From: Cunninghamia lanceolata
Taxonomy: Eukaryota; Streptophyta; Pinopsida; Cupressales; Cupressaceae
DNA length: 64,000 bases
Direction of reading: 5' to 3'
Assembly: GCA_027924645.1 (NCBI GenBank)
Contig: BSBN01000187.1
Span: forward strand, 15,704,001 to 15,768,000
A program made the position numbers and the translations under genes. Under the pieces are notes generated by a model. It saw nothing but the letters and a program-made list of their open reading frames with translations, had not been told where the DNA came from and did not search any database. Below, one piece after another: positions 11,215-20,799 of the stretch. How positions within the stretch are numbered: position 1 is the stretch's first letter; the number at the start of each line of letters is the position of its first letter.

Positions 11215-13232
11215 AATCTTTGGGTAATAGATAGTGGATGTACAAGTCACATGATAGGTGATAAGAGCAAATTCATTAATTTTGTCAAGTGGAATGGTGG
11301 AATAGTCAGGTTTGGAGACAATTCAGCTGTAAAGATTGCTTTAAAAGGCACCATAAGTATTGATGGAAGATCTAAAACACATGATGTTCTTTATTTTGAA
11401 GGACTCAAGCATAATATTTTTAGTGTAATTCAAATGTGCATCAAAGGATACAATCTCATATTTCATGATCAAGGGTGTCAAATCAGAAGAGCAAAGTCTA
11501 GTAAATTGGTAGTAGAAGGTTCTAGAATAGAGGGTAACTTGTATAATCTATAGGGAGTTAATGGAAGAACTTCTAGGACAAAAAAATGAATGTTGGTTGT
11601 GGTATAAAAGGATGCAGCACATTAACTTTGACAATCTTGTGAAGATCATCTCCATGTGCAAGTAGTAAGAGACATGCCAAAGATCATCAAGCCTGCAAGC
11701 ACCATATGCAAGGATGTCAAATGGGGAAGAAAACAATTATAAGATTCAAGTCCAAGGAATATTCTTCTACAAGGCCATTGGAACTGGTTCATATTGACCT
11801 GTGAGAACCTACTAGGACAAAGAGTCTACAAGGTGAGAGGTATTTCATGCTACTCATTTATGATTTCTATAGAATGACATGGGTTACTTTTTTGAAAGAA
11901 AAATTAAAAGCTTTTAATAGGTTTAATATTTTCAAGTCCATGGTTGAAAATGAAATGAATGCTAGAATCAAGTGTCTAAGGTCTAATGGAGGTGGTGAGT
12001 TCACATCAAGTGAGTTTGAGGAATTTTGTGAAGAACATAGAATAAAAAGGCACTATTCTATTGCAAGAACTCCTCAGCAAAATGGAGTAGTGGAAAGAAA
12101 GAATAGAATAGTTCAGGAGATGGCTAGAACAATGTTGACTGAAGCTAAGTTGCCTAACACATATTGGAAAGAGGTAGTCCATACTACTATCTACAATTCT
12201 CAATAGAGGACAACTAAGAGTGCACATCACCAAGACACCTTATGAGCTATGGTATGGAAGACCAACATCAATCAAGTATTTCATAGTTTTTGGAAGTAAA
12301 TGCTACATCAAAAGAGATGAAGAAGGTCTGGGAAAATTTGACTCAAGTTCTGATGAAGGAATCTTTCTTGAATACTCAACTAGGAGAAAAGTCTACAAAT
12401 GCTACAACAAAAGCCTAAGGATGATAGTTGAGAGTGAAAATGTTAGGGTTGATGAAGAGTCATATCAAATCATAGATGAGCAAGAAGACTATTGTCCAAA
12501 TGAACCTGCCTATATAGAAGAAGTTGAAGAAACAGAAGAAACTCAAGAGAAGATTACCAAGACTCCTACTAAGTATGTTTAGAAGAATAATTCTGAAGAT
12601 CAAATCATTGGAGACAAGAATGAAGGTGTGCAAACAAGAAGAAGATTTGCAAGAGAAAATGAATAGATAAACTTTTCATTACTATCAAGAGTAGAACCTG
12701 AATCTTTTGATGAGGCTAGTAAGGATAAATGATGGATACAAGCAATGGAAGAAGAATTAGATTAGATAGAGAAGAATCAAACTTAGGAATTGGTGCCAAG
12801 GCCTATAGACAAAAATGTTATAGGTACAAAGTGAGTGTTAAAAAAAAAATGAATGAAGATGGAGAAGTGGTAAGGAACAAAGCAAGGTTGGTATGCAAAG
12901 GTTAATCACAAGTAGAAGTAACTAATTTTTAGGAGACATTCTCTCCAGTAGCAAGAATGGAGGCAATTAGAATGTTTCTTGCATTTCCAGCACACAAAGG
13001 TTTCAAGGTATATCAAATGGATGTCAAATATGCATTTTTGAATGGTAACTTAGAAGAAGAAGTATACATAGAGAAACCTGATGGATTTCAGTTATTAGAA
13101 GGCCTAAATATGGTATGTAAACTTAATAAAGCTTTGTATGGTCTCAAACAAGCCCCTAGAGGTTGGTATGCAAGGTTGGACAAGTACTTACTCTAGCAAG
13201 GCTTCAAGAAAGGTACCATAGATAGTAATCTT
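11215..13232 (+). pseudogene. pol: Copia Pol: protease, integrase, partial RT, broken
   Basis: The protease active-site region WVIDSGCTSHM lies at about 11221. The pre-integrase zinc region is present but interrupted by stops near 11551-11640. The integrase core (11760-12200) has the usual copia landmarks, ending in TPQQNGVVERKN, but the segment normally reading RSDNGGEF is RSNGGGEF, so the second catalytic Asp is lost. The RT N-terminus is at 12957-13196, with [13 protein letters not shown] and [13 protein letters not shown]. Sequence stops before the YVDD box; RNase H is absent. In-frame stops and single-base shifts occur throughout, so this is dead. Confidence 0.88.
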
Positions 13233-13851
13233 TGTTGGCAAGAGACACTACTTTGGTATGGACTTGTATGTTGTCATTGACGGAAAGAAGGGCAACAAGG
13301 CTCAAAGATCTTATCAGCATGACAGGAAGACAAAACTCTAGAAGGTCACATTGGAATTCAAGTCCGGTTGGCAGAAATGACTAAGTATGGCAATTTACAT
13401 AGTAGAGGACGACAAGTGGATCAGTATGCAACCGCAGATGATGATCTGGAGATGCAGCTTAGGTATGATGTTTATAATTACTTGATGTTGTTATGATCCA
13501 AAGATTAAGTTCTGACTTCCTCCAGAAGTCACCTGAAGAAAGTATCTAAGTCTGGATGAGTAGAAGTATAACAGAGACAGTGAACAAGGCAGTGTAATGC
13601 TCCACATTCCTTTGCAAGTGAGTATTTTGTTATATGGTTTTAAGGTGTTGTAAACACTTATATGAAGTGTCTAATTCAAGAGTTGTGAGATCTGAAGTCC
13701 ACCTAAAATATAGTTGCAAGCTGTTGAGTATCAGTACAATGTTTGGCAGAGTTTGACTGAGATAGAGTCTAAGTTCTGATAGTCCACATTTCTCTGCAAG
13801 ATGATATCATGCCTTGCAGTTATAAGGGTATGATGTAGGAGCATCTAGTGG
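13233..13851 (+). repeat. LTR fragment related to copies A-C (element D)
   Basis: Begins TGTTGGCAAGAGACACTA, the same 18 bases that open the LTR of copy A, followed by diverged but similar sequence (TTGTCATTGA, GGCAACAAGG). It abuts the copia RT without a polypurine tract, so it looks like the 5' end of another Sirevirus-type element inserted into the copia. It is cut at 13852 by gypsy-1. Alternatively it is the copia's own 3' LTR brought next to RT by a deletion; short blocks shared with 8090-8500 leave that open. Confidence 0.55.
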
Positions 13852-14443
13852 TGTAAGGGAAATATTGCATCACCCAAAAAAAAACACCCAAAAAAAATGT
13901 GTTTCAAAATTATTGATGTTCTTTCCATTTCTTTTCAAAATTTGTGGTTTTGGTTCCATATTCACTCGAATAATGATGTAGAACTTTCAATTTTCCAAAC
14001 TGCTGAAGATAACAACCTGCTATTTTAGGAAAGTTTGCATTTGGGCATGGATTGAAGTGAAAATTTACAAGAAGCTTTGTAACTGAAAAATAAGACCTTT
14101 GGCAAAGGAATCACGCCAAGATCATTTGTGAGTTGAAAGATATTAAAGTTCCCGTTTCCTGAAAAATGCTTGAAAATTATTCAAACTCAGGTTTGAGGAA
14201 CTAAATGGCCCCGTACAAGCCTAAAAATGGCCAAAACTAGCAAAGAGGATTCTTAGTGTATAGAGAACTTTGCAAATTTTCCAATGCATAAAATGGTTCG
14301 TCAATCAGACACCTGGATCAAAAGTTATGGCTCCCGGAAGTTGACCTATTTTTGGAGGGAGATGCAAATTTCAAAATTAGGTTGTTGGCCACCAAAAAGG
14401 CTATTAATAACCATTTTTGGGAACCTTGGTCTGTAGTAGAGTT

Positions 14444-15535
14444 TGTTGGCAAGAGACACTATATGGATTCATGGTTGTTGTCATTGATGGCAACAAAGGT
14501 CATCCCACATATCCGCAAGTCATGATATGTCTCTACCGGAAGTCAGATTGAAGATTGTGGTGGTCCGGTGAACAAGAACAGAGCATGTGGCAAGGTCCGA
14601 CAGATTGGTCCGGATCTCTCAGAGGAAGTGTCTTGGTGCAGTGCGGATCTGGGGAAGTCAAGAGGACTATCTTGAGTAGTATATTCCAAGGATTTAGCCT
14701 CCGGAGATGGACAAGGAAAAAGATATGAATAGTTGAGTACCGGATTCCTGAGAGACAGTGAAAACAGAGGAAGAACTGACTGACTGAGTATCAAACTACT
14801 TTCCGGATGTGTTACAGATGATGATAAAGGTTGCGGAGGCATGAATCATGTTTGGCCGACATAATTGATGATATCTACAAGTATATGCTTGATCCGCATT
14901 GCTTGGTGAGCAAGGATTCAGCCGACAGAACTAAGTTTGTAAGAAACTAGACTGTTCCGGATGCCGACTAGAAAGATGATGAAAGTACTTGTGCGGATAT
15001 ATATAGAGGATGGATTTAGTGGTAAAAGGTGTGAATGTATGTGAGGATATGCGAACAAGTCCAGAGTAGAGCAGAAGTAACAAGAAAGATCCGGTATGTG
15101 AAAGGACAGCAGACTAAAGAACAGAGGAAAGATGAAGTGCAGCAGATCAGTATACTGAACCTAACCGGAACTGAACTCCAGCATATGCAGATGCTTCCAA
15201 TCAGTTCAAGACTGTGATTCTAATCACTTTGTAAGACAGTGTGTCTTCTTGTAGGCAGTGAGCCTCTTGTGAGCAGTGTGCTCGGGCAGTGAGCCCTAAT
15301 TGGCAAGTGCCATTTTTGTAATTTCCTATTCTTCTAACAGAGAATAATTCTTGGGTTAATCACCCCGTGGTTTTCTCCCTTAACAGGGTTTCCACGTCAA
15401 AAATACTGTGTCATGTGTTTCTTATTTCATGGTTTATGTTTTGTGTTTGATTTTATGCTGCTTCAATTAAAAGGAAAGTTTAATAAGGGAAATAATTAGG
15501 ATAACTGATTCACCCCCCCCTCTCAGTTATCAACA
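14444..15535 (+). repeat. 5' LTR of copy A
   Basis: 1,092 bp. TATA-like box ATATATATAG at 14997-15006. The U5 segment GGTTTTCTCCCTTAACAGGG (near 15369) and the C-run before TCTCAGTTATCAACA are shared with copies B and C and, in weaker form, with the copia LTR. At least nine CCGG sites occur, most in the context TCCGG(A/T). It differs from the 3' LTR at one base I could find (C in GTAGAGCAG, T in the other). Confidence 0.95.
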
Positions 15536-15537
15536 AT

Positions 15538-15550
15538 TGGTATCAGAGCC
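15538..15550 (+). promoter_or_regulatory. Primer binding site of copy A
   Basis: TGGTATCAGAGCC, a perfect match to the 3' end complement of initiator-Met tRNA, two bases after the LTR. Confidence 0.95.
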
Positions 15551-15600
15551 AAGTTCCTCCTAATAGAGCCTAACAGCTTGAGGAAGATCTGGGATTTCAA

Positions 15601-16779
15601 ATGGATGCATATGGTTTAAGGGAGCAACTCAAGACTGCCCTTGAGGATCTTGAACAGTCAAATTCTGAAGTCAGTGAATTAAAGGAAAGACTCAAACAGG
15701 CTGATGAATTCATGAGAGAATTAAAAGACAAATTAAGTCTCTCTATGAAAAAGAGAAAGGAGCTGCTTCAACAGTTGGCAAGACAAAGTGAAGAAAGCAA
15801 TACAAGTGAGGAATTGACTGAGCAAACCAAGTTATGTGAAAAGTTATCAAAAGAAGTCATTATGTTAAGACATGAAATGGAATCAGGAACTATAAAGTTT
15901 ACTCAAGAGATTGAAGAAAAAAGAAAGGCTGAAGACAATCTAAGACAATCTCTTAAAGAAAAATCAGAAGAATGCCACCAGATGGACAGGATTATCAGAC
16001 ACCTTGAATCTGATCTTGAAGATTCCAAAGATAATGAAGGAAAACTTGAGGATCAAATTGCCTCTCTCAAAAGAGACCTTCAAACAGCAAATGAATATAA
16101 AGAGAAATTCAAGATAAGTTCTGCTCAACTTGAAGTTCTTCTTGGAAGTCAAAAGAGGACAGATGACAAGTATGGCTTGGGATATGAGAAAGGAGAAAGC
16201 TCCGGATCCGGTCAGAAGAATCTTGGATCAGAAAATCCAAGGAGCAGGCCTAGAAGACCTCCGGTAAGACAGCCAAATGCTCAAAAATATCCATCCTTCA
16301 ATGGATACTGCCACAGCTGCAACCATTTTGGTCACAAAGCTAATCAGTGCAGAATGAGAATGAATCAGATTAATTCATCCTTCTCCGGACAGTGCTTCAA
16401 CTGCAAAAGGTATGGACACAAATCCCATGAATGCAGAATTATGCAAGTAAACAAATCATTCAAAGGTAGATGCTTTACATGCAATAGAGTAGGTCATATG
16501 GCTAATCAATGCAGATCAAGGGGATATCAGTTAAATATGCAAAGAAATGTTATTTGTCAAATCTGCAATAGGTCCGGTCATAATGCTAAAGTCTGCAGAA
16601 ACAAGAATCAGGACAAAAGAGGTCCGGTGTATAATCAGAATCAAGACAAGGGTAAACAAAAGATGAATGCGGATGAAGTTAGGAATCAGATGAGCAAGAT
16701 TTGGGTGAAGAAAAGCTCAGAGAATGTAGAGGTTGGATCCGCACCAGATTCTGGTGCTGATATTTCTTCCGGAAATTAA
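15601..16779 (+). CDS. ORF1: truncated Gag, coiled coil plus four zinc knuckles
   Basis: 392 aa starting 66 bases past the 5' LTR. Residues 1 to about 190 are a long charged coiled coil (heptads rich in Leu, Glu, Lys). A short motif LGSQKR...GLGYE at about 178-196 matches the linker of Sirevirus Gag. Four CCHC knuckles of the form CX2CX4HX4C follow: CHSCNHFGHKANQC, CFNCKRYGHKSHEC, CFTCNRVGHMANQC and CQICNRSGHNAKVC (about 239-330). The UBN2/capsid-like N-terminal half present in the copia at 9657 is missing. Likely role: RNA binding and co-assembly with a helper Gag (inference). The C-terminus PDSGADISSGN resembles the DSGA of aspartic proteases but is followed at once by the stop, so I do not call a protease. 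Confidence 0.9.
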   Translation: MDAYGLREQLKTALEDLEQSNSEVSELKERLKQADEFMRELKDKLSLSMKKRKELLQQLARQSEESNTSEELTEQTKLCEKLSKEVIMLRHEMESGTIKFTQEIEEKRKAEDNLRQSLKEKSEECHQMDRIIRHLESDLEDSKDNEGKLEDQIASLKRDLQTANEYKEKFKISSAQLEVLLGSQKRTDDKYGLGYEKGESSGSGQKNLGSENPRSRPRRPPVRQPNAQKYPSFNGYCHSCNHFGHKANQCRMRMNQINSSFSGQCFNCKRYGHKSHECRIMQVNKSFKGRCFTCNRVGHMANQCRSRGYQLNMQRNVICQICNRSGHNAKVCRNKNQDKRGPVYNQNQDKGKQKMNADEVRNQMSKIWVKKSSENVEVGSAPDSGADISSGN

Positions 16780-16956
16780 AAAGTGAGCTCAGGCTCAGGG
16801 GGAGACTCAAAGAAGATTCTATTCCCCCAGCCAAACAAGTTGTGCCGGATGTGGCACAAGATGCGGATTAAAGGGTTTGTAGATATAAGTCCTGAGATGC
16901 TTCAGTCAAGTTTTCAGAGGTCCGCATGGAGTTATGAAGAAGCTGTGTTCGATTAA
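16780..16956 (+). other. In-frame open extension after the ORF1 stop
   Basis: After the TAA of ORF1, the same frame stays open for 58 codons, including KKILFPQPNK and a Cys/His-containing stretch (LCRMWHKMRIKG), then stops. The segment is recognisable in the same position and frame in copies C and B. It could be translated by stop-codon readthrough, be a remnant of the deleted pol, or be conserved only by common descent. Confidence 0.45.
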
Positions 16957-17432
16957 GTTAGACCTGTTCAGGGAGGTGCTCCGGTATGATAAAGGATTAC
17001 AAAAAGGTCCGGAGAGATCCGGAAGCGCACGATCTTGTCTTGCGGATTGGACAGAGTGTTTGGGATGTTCTTGTAATATGTTACCTAGATTTATTCATGA
17101 TTTAAAGATCCGGATGATATTCAGTGATCAGGACTAATCCGGGATACTCCAAGCTGTCCAGACATGGTAAACCGGAATAATGCAGGTGAAGCATTTATTG
17201 CAGACAGATATTAGGGTTTGCGGAGCAATATAAGGGATTTCTCAAAAGTTATCTGCTCATTCTACACTTGAGAAGAAGCGAATAGTGGAGCTCTGCAACA
17301 AGGTTCATCAAGCACACCAAGGATCTCCTGCCGAAGCTATTGCATAAAGAAATCAATCCAACCACTCCGTGCAAACCGAAGGCGCATAAGGTATTCTTCA
17401 TTTTTCATTGCCTCACTGCAAATCTTTGAAGA
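16957..17432 (+). other. Spacer between ORF1 and ORF2 of copy A
   Basis: 476 bp without a long ORF, rich in TCCGG and GCGGA motifs. Just before the ORF2 start there is a pyrimidine-rich stretch (TTCTTCATTTTTCATTGCC) ending in ...TTTGAAG next to AATGG, which could serve as a 3' splice site for a subgenomic ORF2 message. This position is where pol would be in an autonomous relative. Confidence 0.4.
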
Positions 17433-20400
17433 ATGGCTACTCCAAACATAGTTAAGATCTCTGATAGACCTCGCCCCTCATTCAAAAAACATCCCTACAA
17501 ATCGTTGGAGGTAGATCCACTAGGAGCCTTCTCTAGTGTTCCCCACGGAGTCTTACATACTGAAGATATTAGGGTTTACATACACGCAAACATTGAGGAA
17601 TTTGGGGAATTCAAATTAAGAGACCTCTATCACAAGCAACTGATAGACAATGCTTTTGAGCTCAAACCAGAGTATAAGGGTATCCAGAAGAAACAATTTG
17701 AGCAATTCATTCATTTCCCTAGCTTTGAAGAAGATGAATGGGTCCGGTATGTACTGAGCAGGATGCATGACAACTTCCTTTGGCTAGATAGACCCTGCAA
17801 GATCACAAAAGAAGCAATTAGAGCAGTAACTGGTCTATACTCTTCCGGGGGGGTACCTATCCTCAAATCTGTCAAGAACAACGTTGTAACTGAGGCCACC
17901 GGATCAAAATATGATAAGAGAGCAATGACCATTGAAGATATTTCGGATCCGGATATCAAATATGCATCAATGATAATAGGATACAAGATCTATCACTCCA
18001 GCAGGGAGAATTCTGTATCCGGAACTGCAATATACACAGCATATGAAATGCTAAGAAAGAATGCAGATTATGATCTTTGTGAACTACTACTAAGCCAATT
18101 GATGGAAAATGTACAGAAAATCAAGAAAGACAAGAAGAACTCCTTTAAGTATGGTACTCTCATTGTATGTCTATTCTTTTACTTCATGAATGAGCTACCC
18201 GGAACAAGTGGATGGATATGGCAGAATGACAAACCTGTTGCAGTCCAGATAAGAGACTATTTGCATGGACTTGGGGATGCAAAAGCGAGAAATACAGCTC
18301 TATGGGGATACTTCAAAAACTTTCAGAGCATGATGCAAGCAAGAGAGAGAATTCCCCAGTCACTCATTGAGAAATACAAGGACTCAGTATGTTTTATGGT
18401 TGACACTGATCAGTGCCTAATGGAGGCAGTGGAGCCAAGGACTGTCTGGATCATGCCCATGGGGTATGAAGTTGATGAACAGATAGTAGAGCTGCATGTT
18501 CAACACATGCTAAGTCAGCCCAAAGATCCTAAGGCAGAAAGGTTTGGAACCTTTGAGGAGCTGAGCGTGAAATTACATGTAGAACTCAGGGAACCTGAGA
18601 TTAAAAGAAAAGTGAGAAAAGAAGTAGAGCACATTGCTCAAGGCCTAGGCATCTCAAAAGAGGCACTTGATGCCAGCCGGGAAAAGAGGAGAAAGGCTGA
18701 GGAAGAAGAGAAAAGCAAAGAAAGTGCTCCGGTTGAAACCCCCACCCGGACCAGATCATCAAAGAGATCTGCACCTTCCACAACCAAAAGCTCAAAACCG
18801 GAAGTCCAGGCATCCGGTAAAAGATCCAAGACAAAAGCATCAAGGGCTTATGAAAGCCAAAAGGATGAAGAGGAGACAGAATCAGATGAAGGAGTAAGAG
18901 AAGTAAAGAAACAGAAAAAGAAAGGATCCGGTAAGCCCTCCACAGGCCAAGACAAGGAGGAAATGGCAGAGGTAACTGTTGAAAAGCCCACTCTGTCACT
19001 AGAGAGCATAATCAAGTCGGTCACGGTGGATGGAAACCTTCAACCAATGACTGAATCCTATGATGACTTCAGTGAGGCAGACCAAAAGACTCTGCAGGAA
19101 GCCACAGTTAAATATCTGAACACATACAATAAGGCTTTCATTGAGATCATATCACTCATTCCTAAAAGCCTAGAGAAGGAAATGGAAGTAAGAAAGAATA
19201 ATGCTCATGCCAAAGATCTTGAGATCCGGGAGCAGATAGCTATTCAGCTATATCCTCAAATTGATCCCAAGACAATGAACATGATCTTCAAGGACTGCAG
19301 AGATGAGTTCAGAAGTAAAGCCAGGATGAATCAGCTCATGCTTGGTGAGACTGACAAAGTGGCACAAGAGACAGAAGAGATCCTCCGGAAGGCCTTCAAA
19401 AGGTTCAATCTTCCTGTTGTAGAGGACTTAGGTGCAGAAACAGCTGCTGATTTGGAATCTTCTGTTCCGGAAGAAGTGAGCCATGAACAGACAAGTGAGG
19501 ACTTGGGACCCTCTGCTCCAGAAGAAGTGACCCATGAACAAGCAAGCATCTCTCCTCCGGTTTCCCCTACAGTCTCCGGATCCAAAGAAGAAGAGCAATT
19601 GCAGGAGAAGGAAGCAGTGGTGACAGACAAAGAGGTTGACAGTTCTAAGACTGCAGAAGAAAAGAAACATCTGTCTCCGGCAAGAGACACTGCACAAACT
19701 GTTCAACAATTTTTGAGCAAAGAAACTCTAGAGATTGATGAACCGGAGCTTCTAAAAGGTCCATTTGATTTTGACTCTCTCTCTCCGGTACAAACAATGA
19801 AGATAGCTTCATTTGCAAATGCCAAGGCAAATGAAAAGCTCCTGAAGTCTCATATGGAAGACTGTGAGTTGATAGAGGCTGCTTCCGGAGTACTTGTAAA
19901 GATCATGCCATCAATCCAAATAGATCCGACAGCCTCCACTTCCGGTAATCTAAAAACCTTAGTCAGCAGTATTGATACACATTTTAATTCTCTAGAAAAA
20001 TCAGCTGAAGAAAAGGTCCGGAAGGAATTTTTGGATAAGAGATTTTCTGAAATATTAGAATTAATCTCTAAGGATAGGAAGATTGTAAGCATTGGAATAA
20101 AGAGTTTAGAAAATGCTCTTAAGGATGGCGGTGACATCTACAAATTTTGTATATCTTGGTCAAAGGCAACAGCAGCAATTGACAAGAAAATAAAAGAGGA
20201 ACAGGACAAGCTTCAAAGCTTATCTCAAAGTTTTGATCCTCTCTCTTCCTCTATAATAAATCAAGAATGTCAGACTATTGCAGTCTTGAATGAAATAAAG
20301 AATCTTGAGAAGGAGAGGAAGAACATTACCAACCGGATGGGAGAACTTAGAAGGATTATAGTCCCTAAGTTGGAAACGATGCATGAGGCCATCAGTGATG

Positions 20401-20567
20401 CCCAGACCACCGCCCATACAAAAGATCCGACAGATCTCAGGCGGGCAGAAGCTTTTGCATTTTTGCTGAGTGGTCACATTTCAATCCTGGACAGAATGAA
20501 GCTTAGTTGGGCTACTGAAATGGTTCAACTGCAGACATCCTTTGCAGACATTCTGCAGTATATGTGA
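17433..20567 (+). CDS. ORF2: 1,044-aa protein of unknown function
   Basis: Start chosen at the first ATG (A at -3, G at +4), conserved in copies B and C. Residues 1 to about 390 look globular, with FEEDEWVRYVLSR, ITKEAIRAVTGL and a hydrophobic stretch YGTLIVCLFFYFMNELPG at about 241. About 400-500 is highly basic with nuclear-signal-like clusters (KRSKTKASR, KKQKKKGSGK). About 500-660 is helical; about 660-770 is an acidic Ser/Glu-rich linker with an internal duplication (PEEVSHEQ / PEEVTHEQ). 780-1044 is coiled coil. No RT, integrase, protease or nuclease motif and no signal peptide. Its place between ORF1 and the polypurine tracts is that of the envelope-like ORF of Sireviruses, but I see no clear membrane anchor. 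The N-terminal part recalls plant transposon-associated ORFs of unknown role (weak). Confidence 0.9.
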   Translation: MATPNIVKISDRPRPSFKKHPYKSLEVDPLGAFSSVPHGVLHTEDIRVYIHANIEEFGEFKLRDLYHKQLIDNAFELKPEYKGIQKKQFEQFIHFPSFEEDEWVRYVLSRMHDNFLWLDRPCKITKEAIRAVTGLYSSGGVPILKSVKNNVVTEATGSKYDKRAMTIEDISDPDIKYASMIIGYKIYHSSRENSVSGTAIYTAYEMLRKNADYDLCELLLSQLMENVQKIKKDKKNSFKYGTLIVCLFFYFMNELPGTSGWIWQNDKPVAVQIRDYLHGLGDAKARNTALWGYFKNFQSMMQARERIPQSLIEKYKDSVCFMVDTDQCLMEAVEPRTVWIMPMGYEVDEQIVELHVQHMLSQPKDPKAERFGTFEELSVKLHVELREPEIKRKVRKEVEHIAQGLGISKEALDASREKRRKAEEEEKSKESAPVETPTRTRSSKRSAPSTTKSSKPEVQASGKRSKTKASRAYESQKDEEETESDEGVREVKKQKKKGSGKPSTGQDKEEMAEVTVEKPTLSLESIIKSVTVDGNLQPMTESYDDFSEADQKTLQEATVKYLNTYNKAFIEIISLIPKSLEKEMEVRKNNAHAKDLEIREQIAIQLYPQIDPKTMNMIFKDCRDEFRSKARMNQLMLGETDKVAQETEEILRKAFKRFNLPVVEDLGAETAADLESSVPEEVSHEQTSEDLGPSAPEEVTHEQASISPPVSPTVSGSKEEEQLQEKEAVVTDKEVDSSKTAEEKKHLSPARDTAQTVQQFLSKETLEIDEPELLKGPFDFDSLSPVQTMKIASFANAKANEKLLKSHMEDCELIEAASGVLVKIMPSIQIDPTASTSGNLKTLVSSIDTHFNSLEKSAEEKVRKEFLDKRFSEILELISKDRKIVSIGIKSLENALKDGGDIYKFCISWSKATAAIDKKIKEEQDKLQSLSQSFDPLSSSIINQECQTIAVLNEIKNLEKERKNITNRMGELRRIIVPKLETMHEAISDAQTTAHTKDPTDLRRAEAFAFLLSGHISILDRMKLSWATEMVQLQTSFADILQYM

Positions 20568-20643
20568 GTATGTAAATATGCGGCTATATATAGAAAATTT
20601 TTGAAAATTTTGGTGTGCGGACCCTACCCTTTGCCATTGATGT

Positions 20644-20797
20644 CAAAGGGGGAGTGAGGAGCAGTGAAAAATGAGGAATCCAACTCAGGGGGAGTTCCGG
20701 AAATTGTATATAAAGACAGAGCATCAGCAAAGGGGGAGCATAGTGTAAACACTTAGTCATTTTTCACTAAGTGTTGCCATCAATGCCAAAGGGGGAG
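20644..20797 (+). promoter_or_regulatory. Four polypurine tracts of copy A
   Basis: AAAGGGGGAG near 20645, CAGGGGGAGT near 20686, AAAGGGGGAGC near 20729 and AAAGGGGGAGA ending just before the 3' LTR (20788-20798). Multiple tracts of this form upstream of the 3' LTR are a known hallmark of Sireviruses. The last one should prime plus-strand DNA synthesis. Confidence 0.85.
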
Positions 20798-20799
20798 AT

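Larger units (their letters stand above)
7674..13232 (+). mobile_element. Decayed Sirevirus-like Ty1/copia retrotransposon
   Basis: Order: probable 5' LTR, primer site, gag, protease, integrase, partial reverse transcriptase, the Ty1/copia order (integrase before RT). The Gag pattern (UBN2-type domain, CCHC knuckle, coiled coil, more knuckles) is typical of the Sirevirus branch. All frames are broken by stops and frameshifts. The RT ends abruptly at 13232, where another LTR starts, so the rest (YVDD part of RT, RNase H, 3' LTR) is either beyond the window or deleted. The left boundary is an estimate. Confidence 0.75.

Noticed and set aside
14543..14842. 99-codon minus-strand frame in the LTR of copies A and C
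   Set aside because: Lies antisense in U3 of an LTR, repeated only because the LTR is repeated; no evidence of translation.
16738..16779. DSGA at the end of ORF1 as an aspartic protease active site
   Set aside because: The stop follows nine residues later and no flap or second motif is present; hydrophobic residues before the Asp are missing. Likely coincidence or a vestige.
18155..18208. Hydrophobic stretch of ORF2 as a membrane anchor proving an envelope protein
   Set aside because: Interrupted by Asn and Glu, not followed by a typical anchor, and no signal peptide is present. Position suggests envelope-like, sequence does not establish it.
18601..20477. Several minus-strand frames across ORF2 of copy A
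   Set aside because: Antisense shadows of ORF2; they carry no recognisable domain and are broken or altered in copies B and C.
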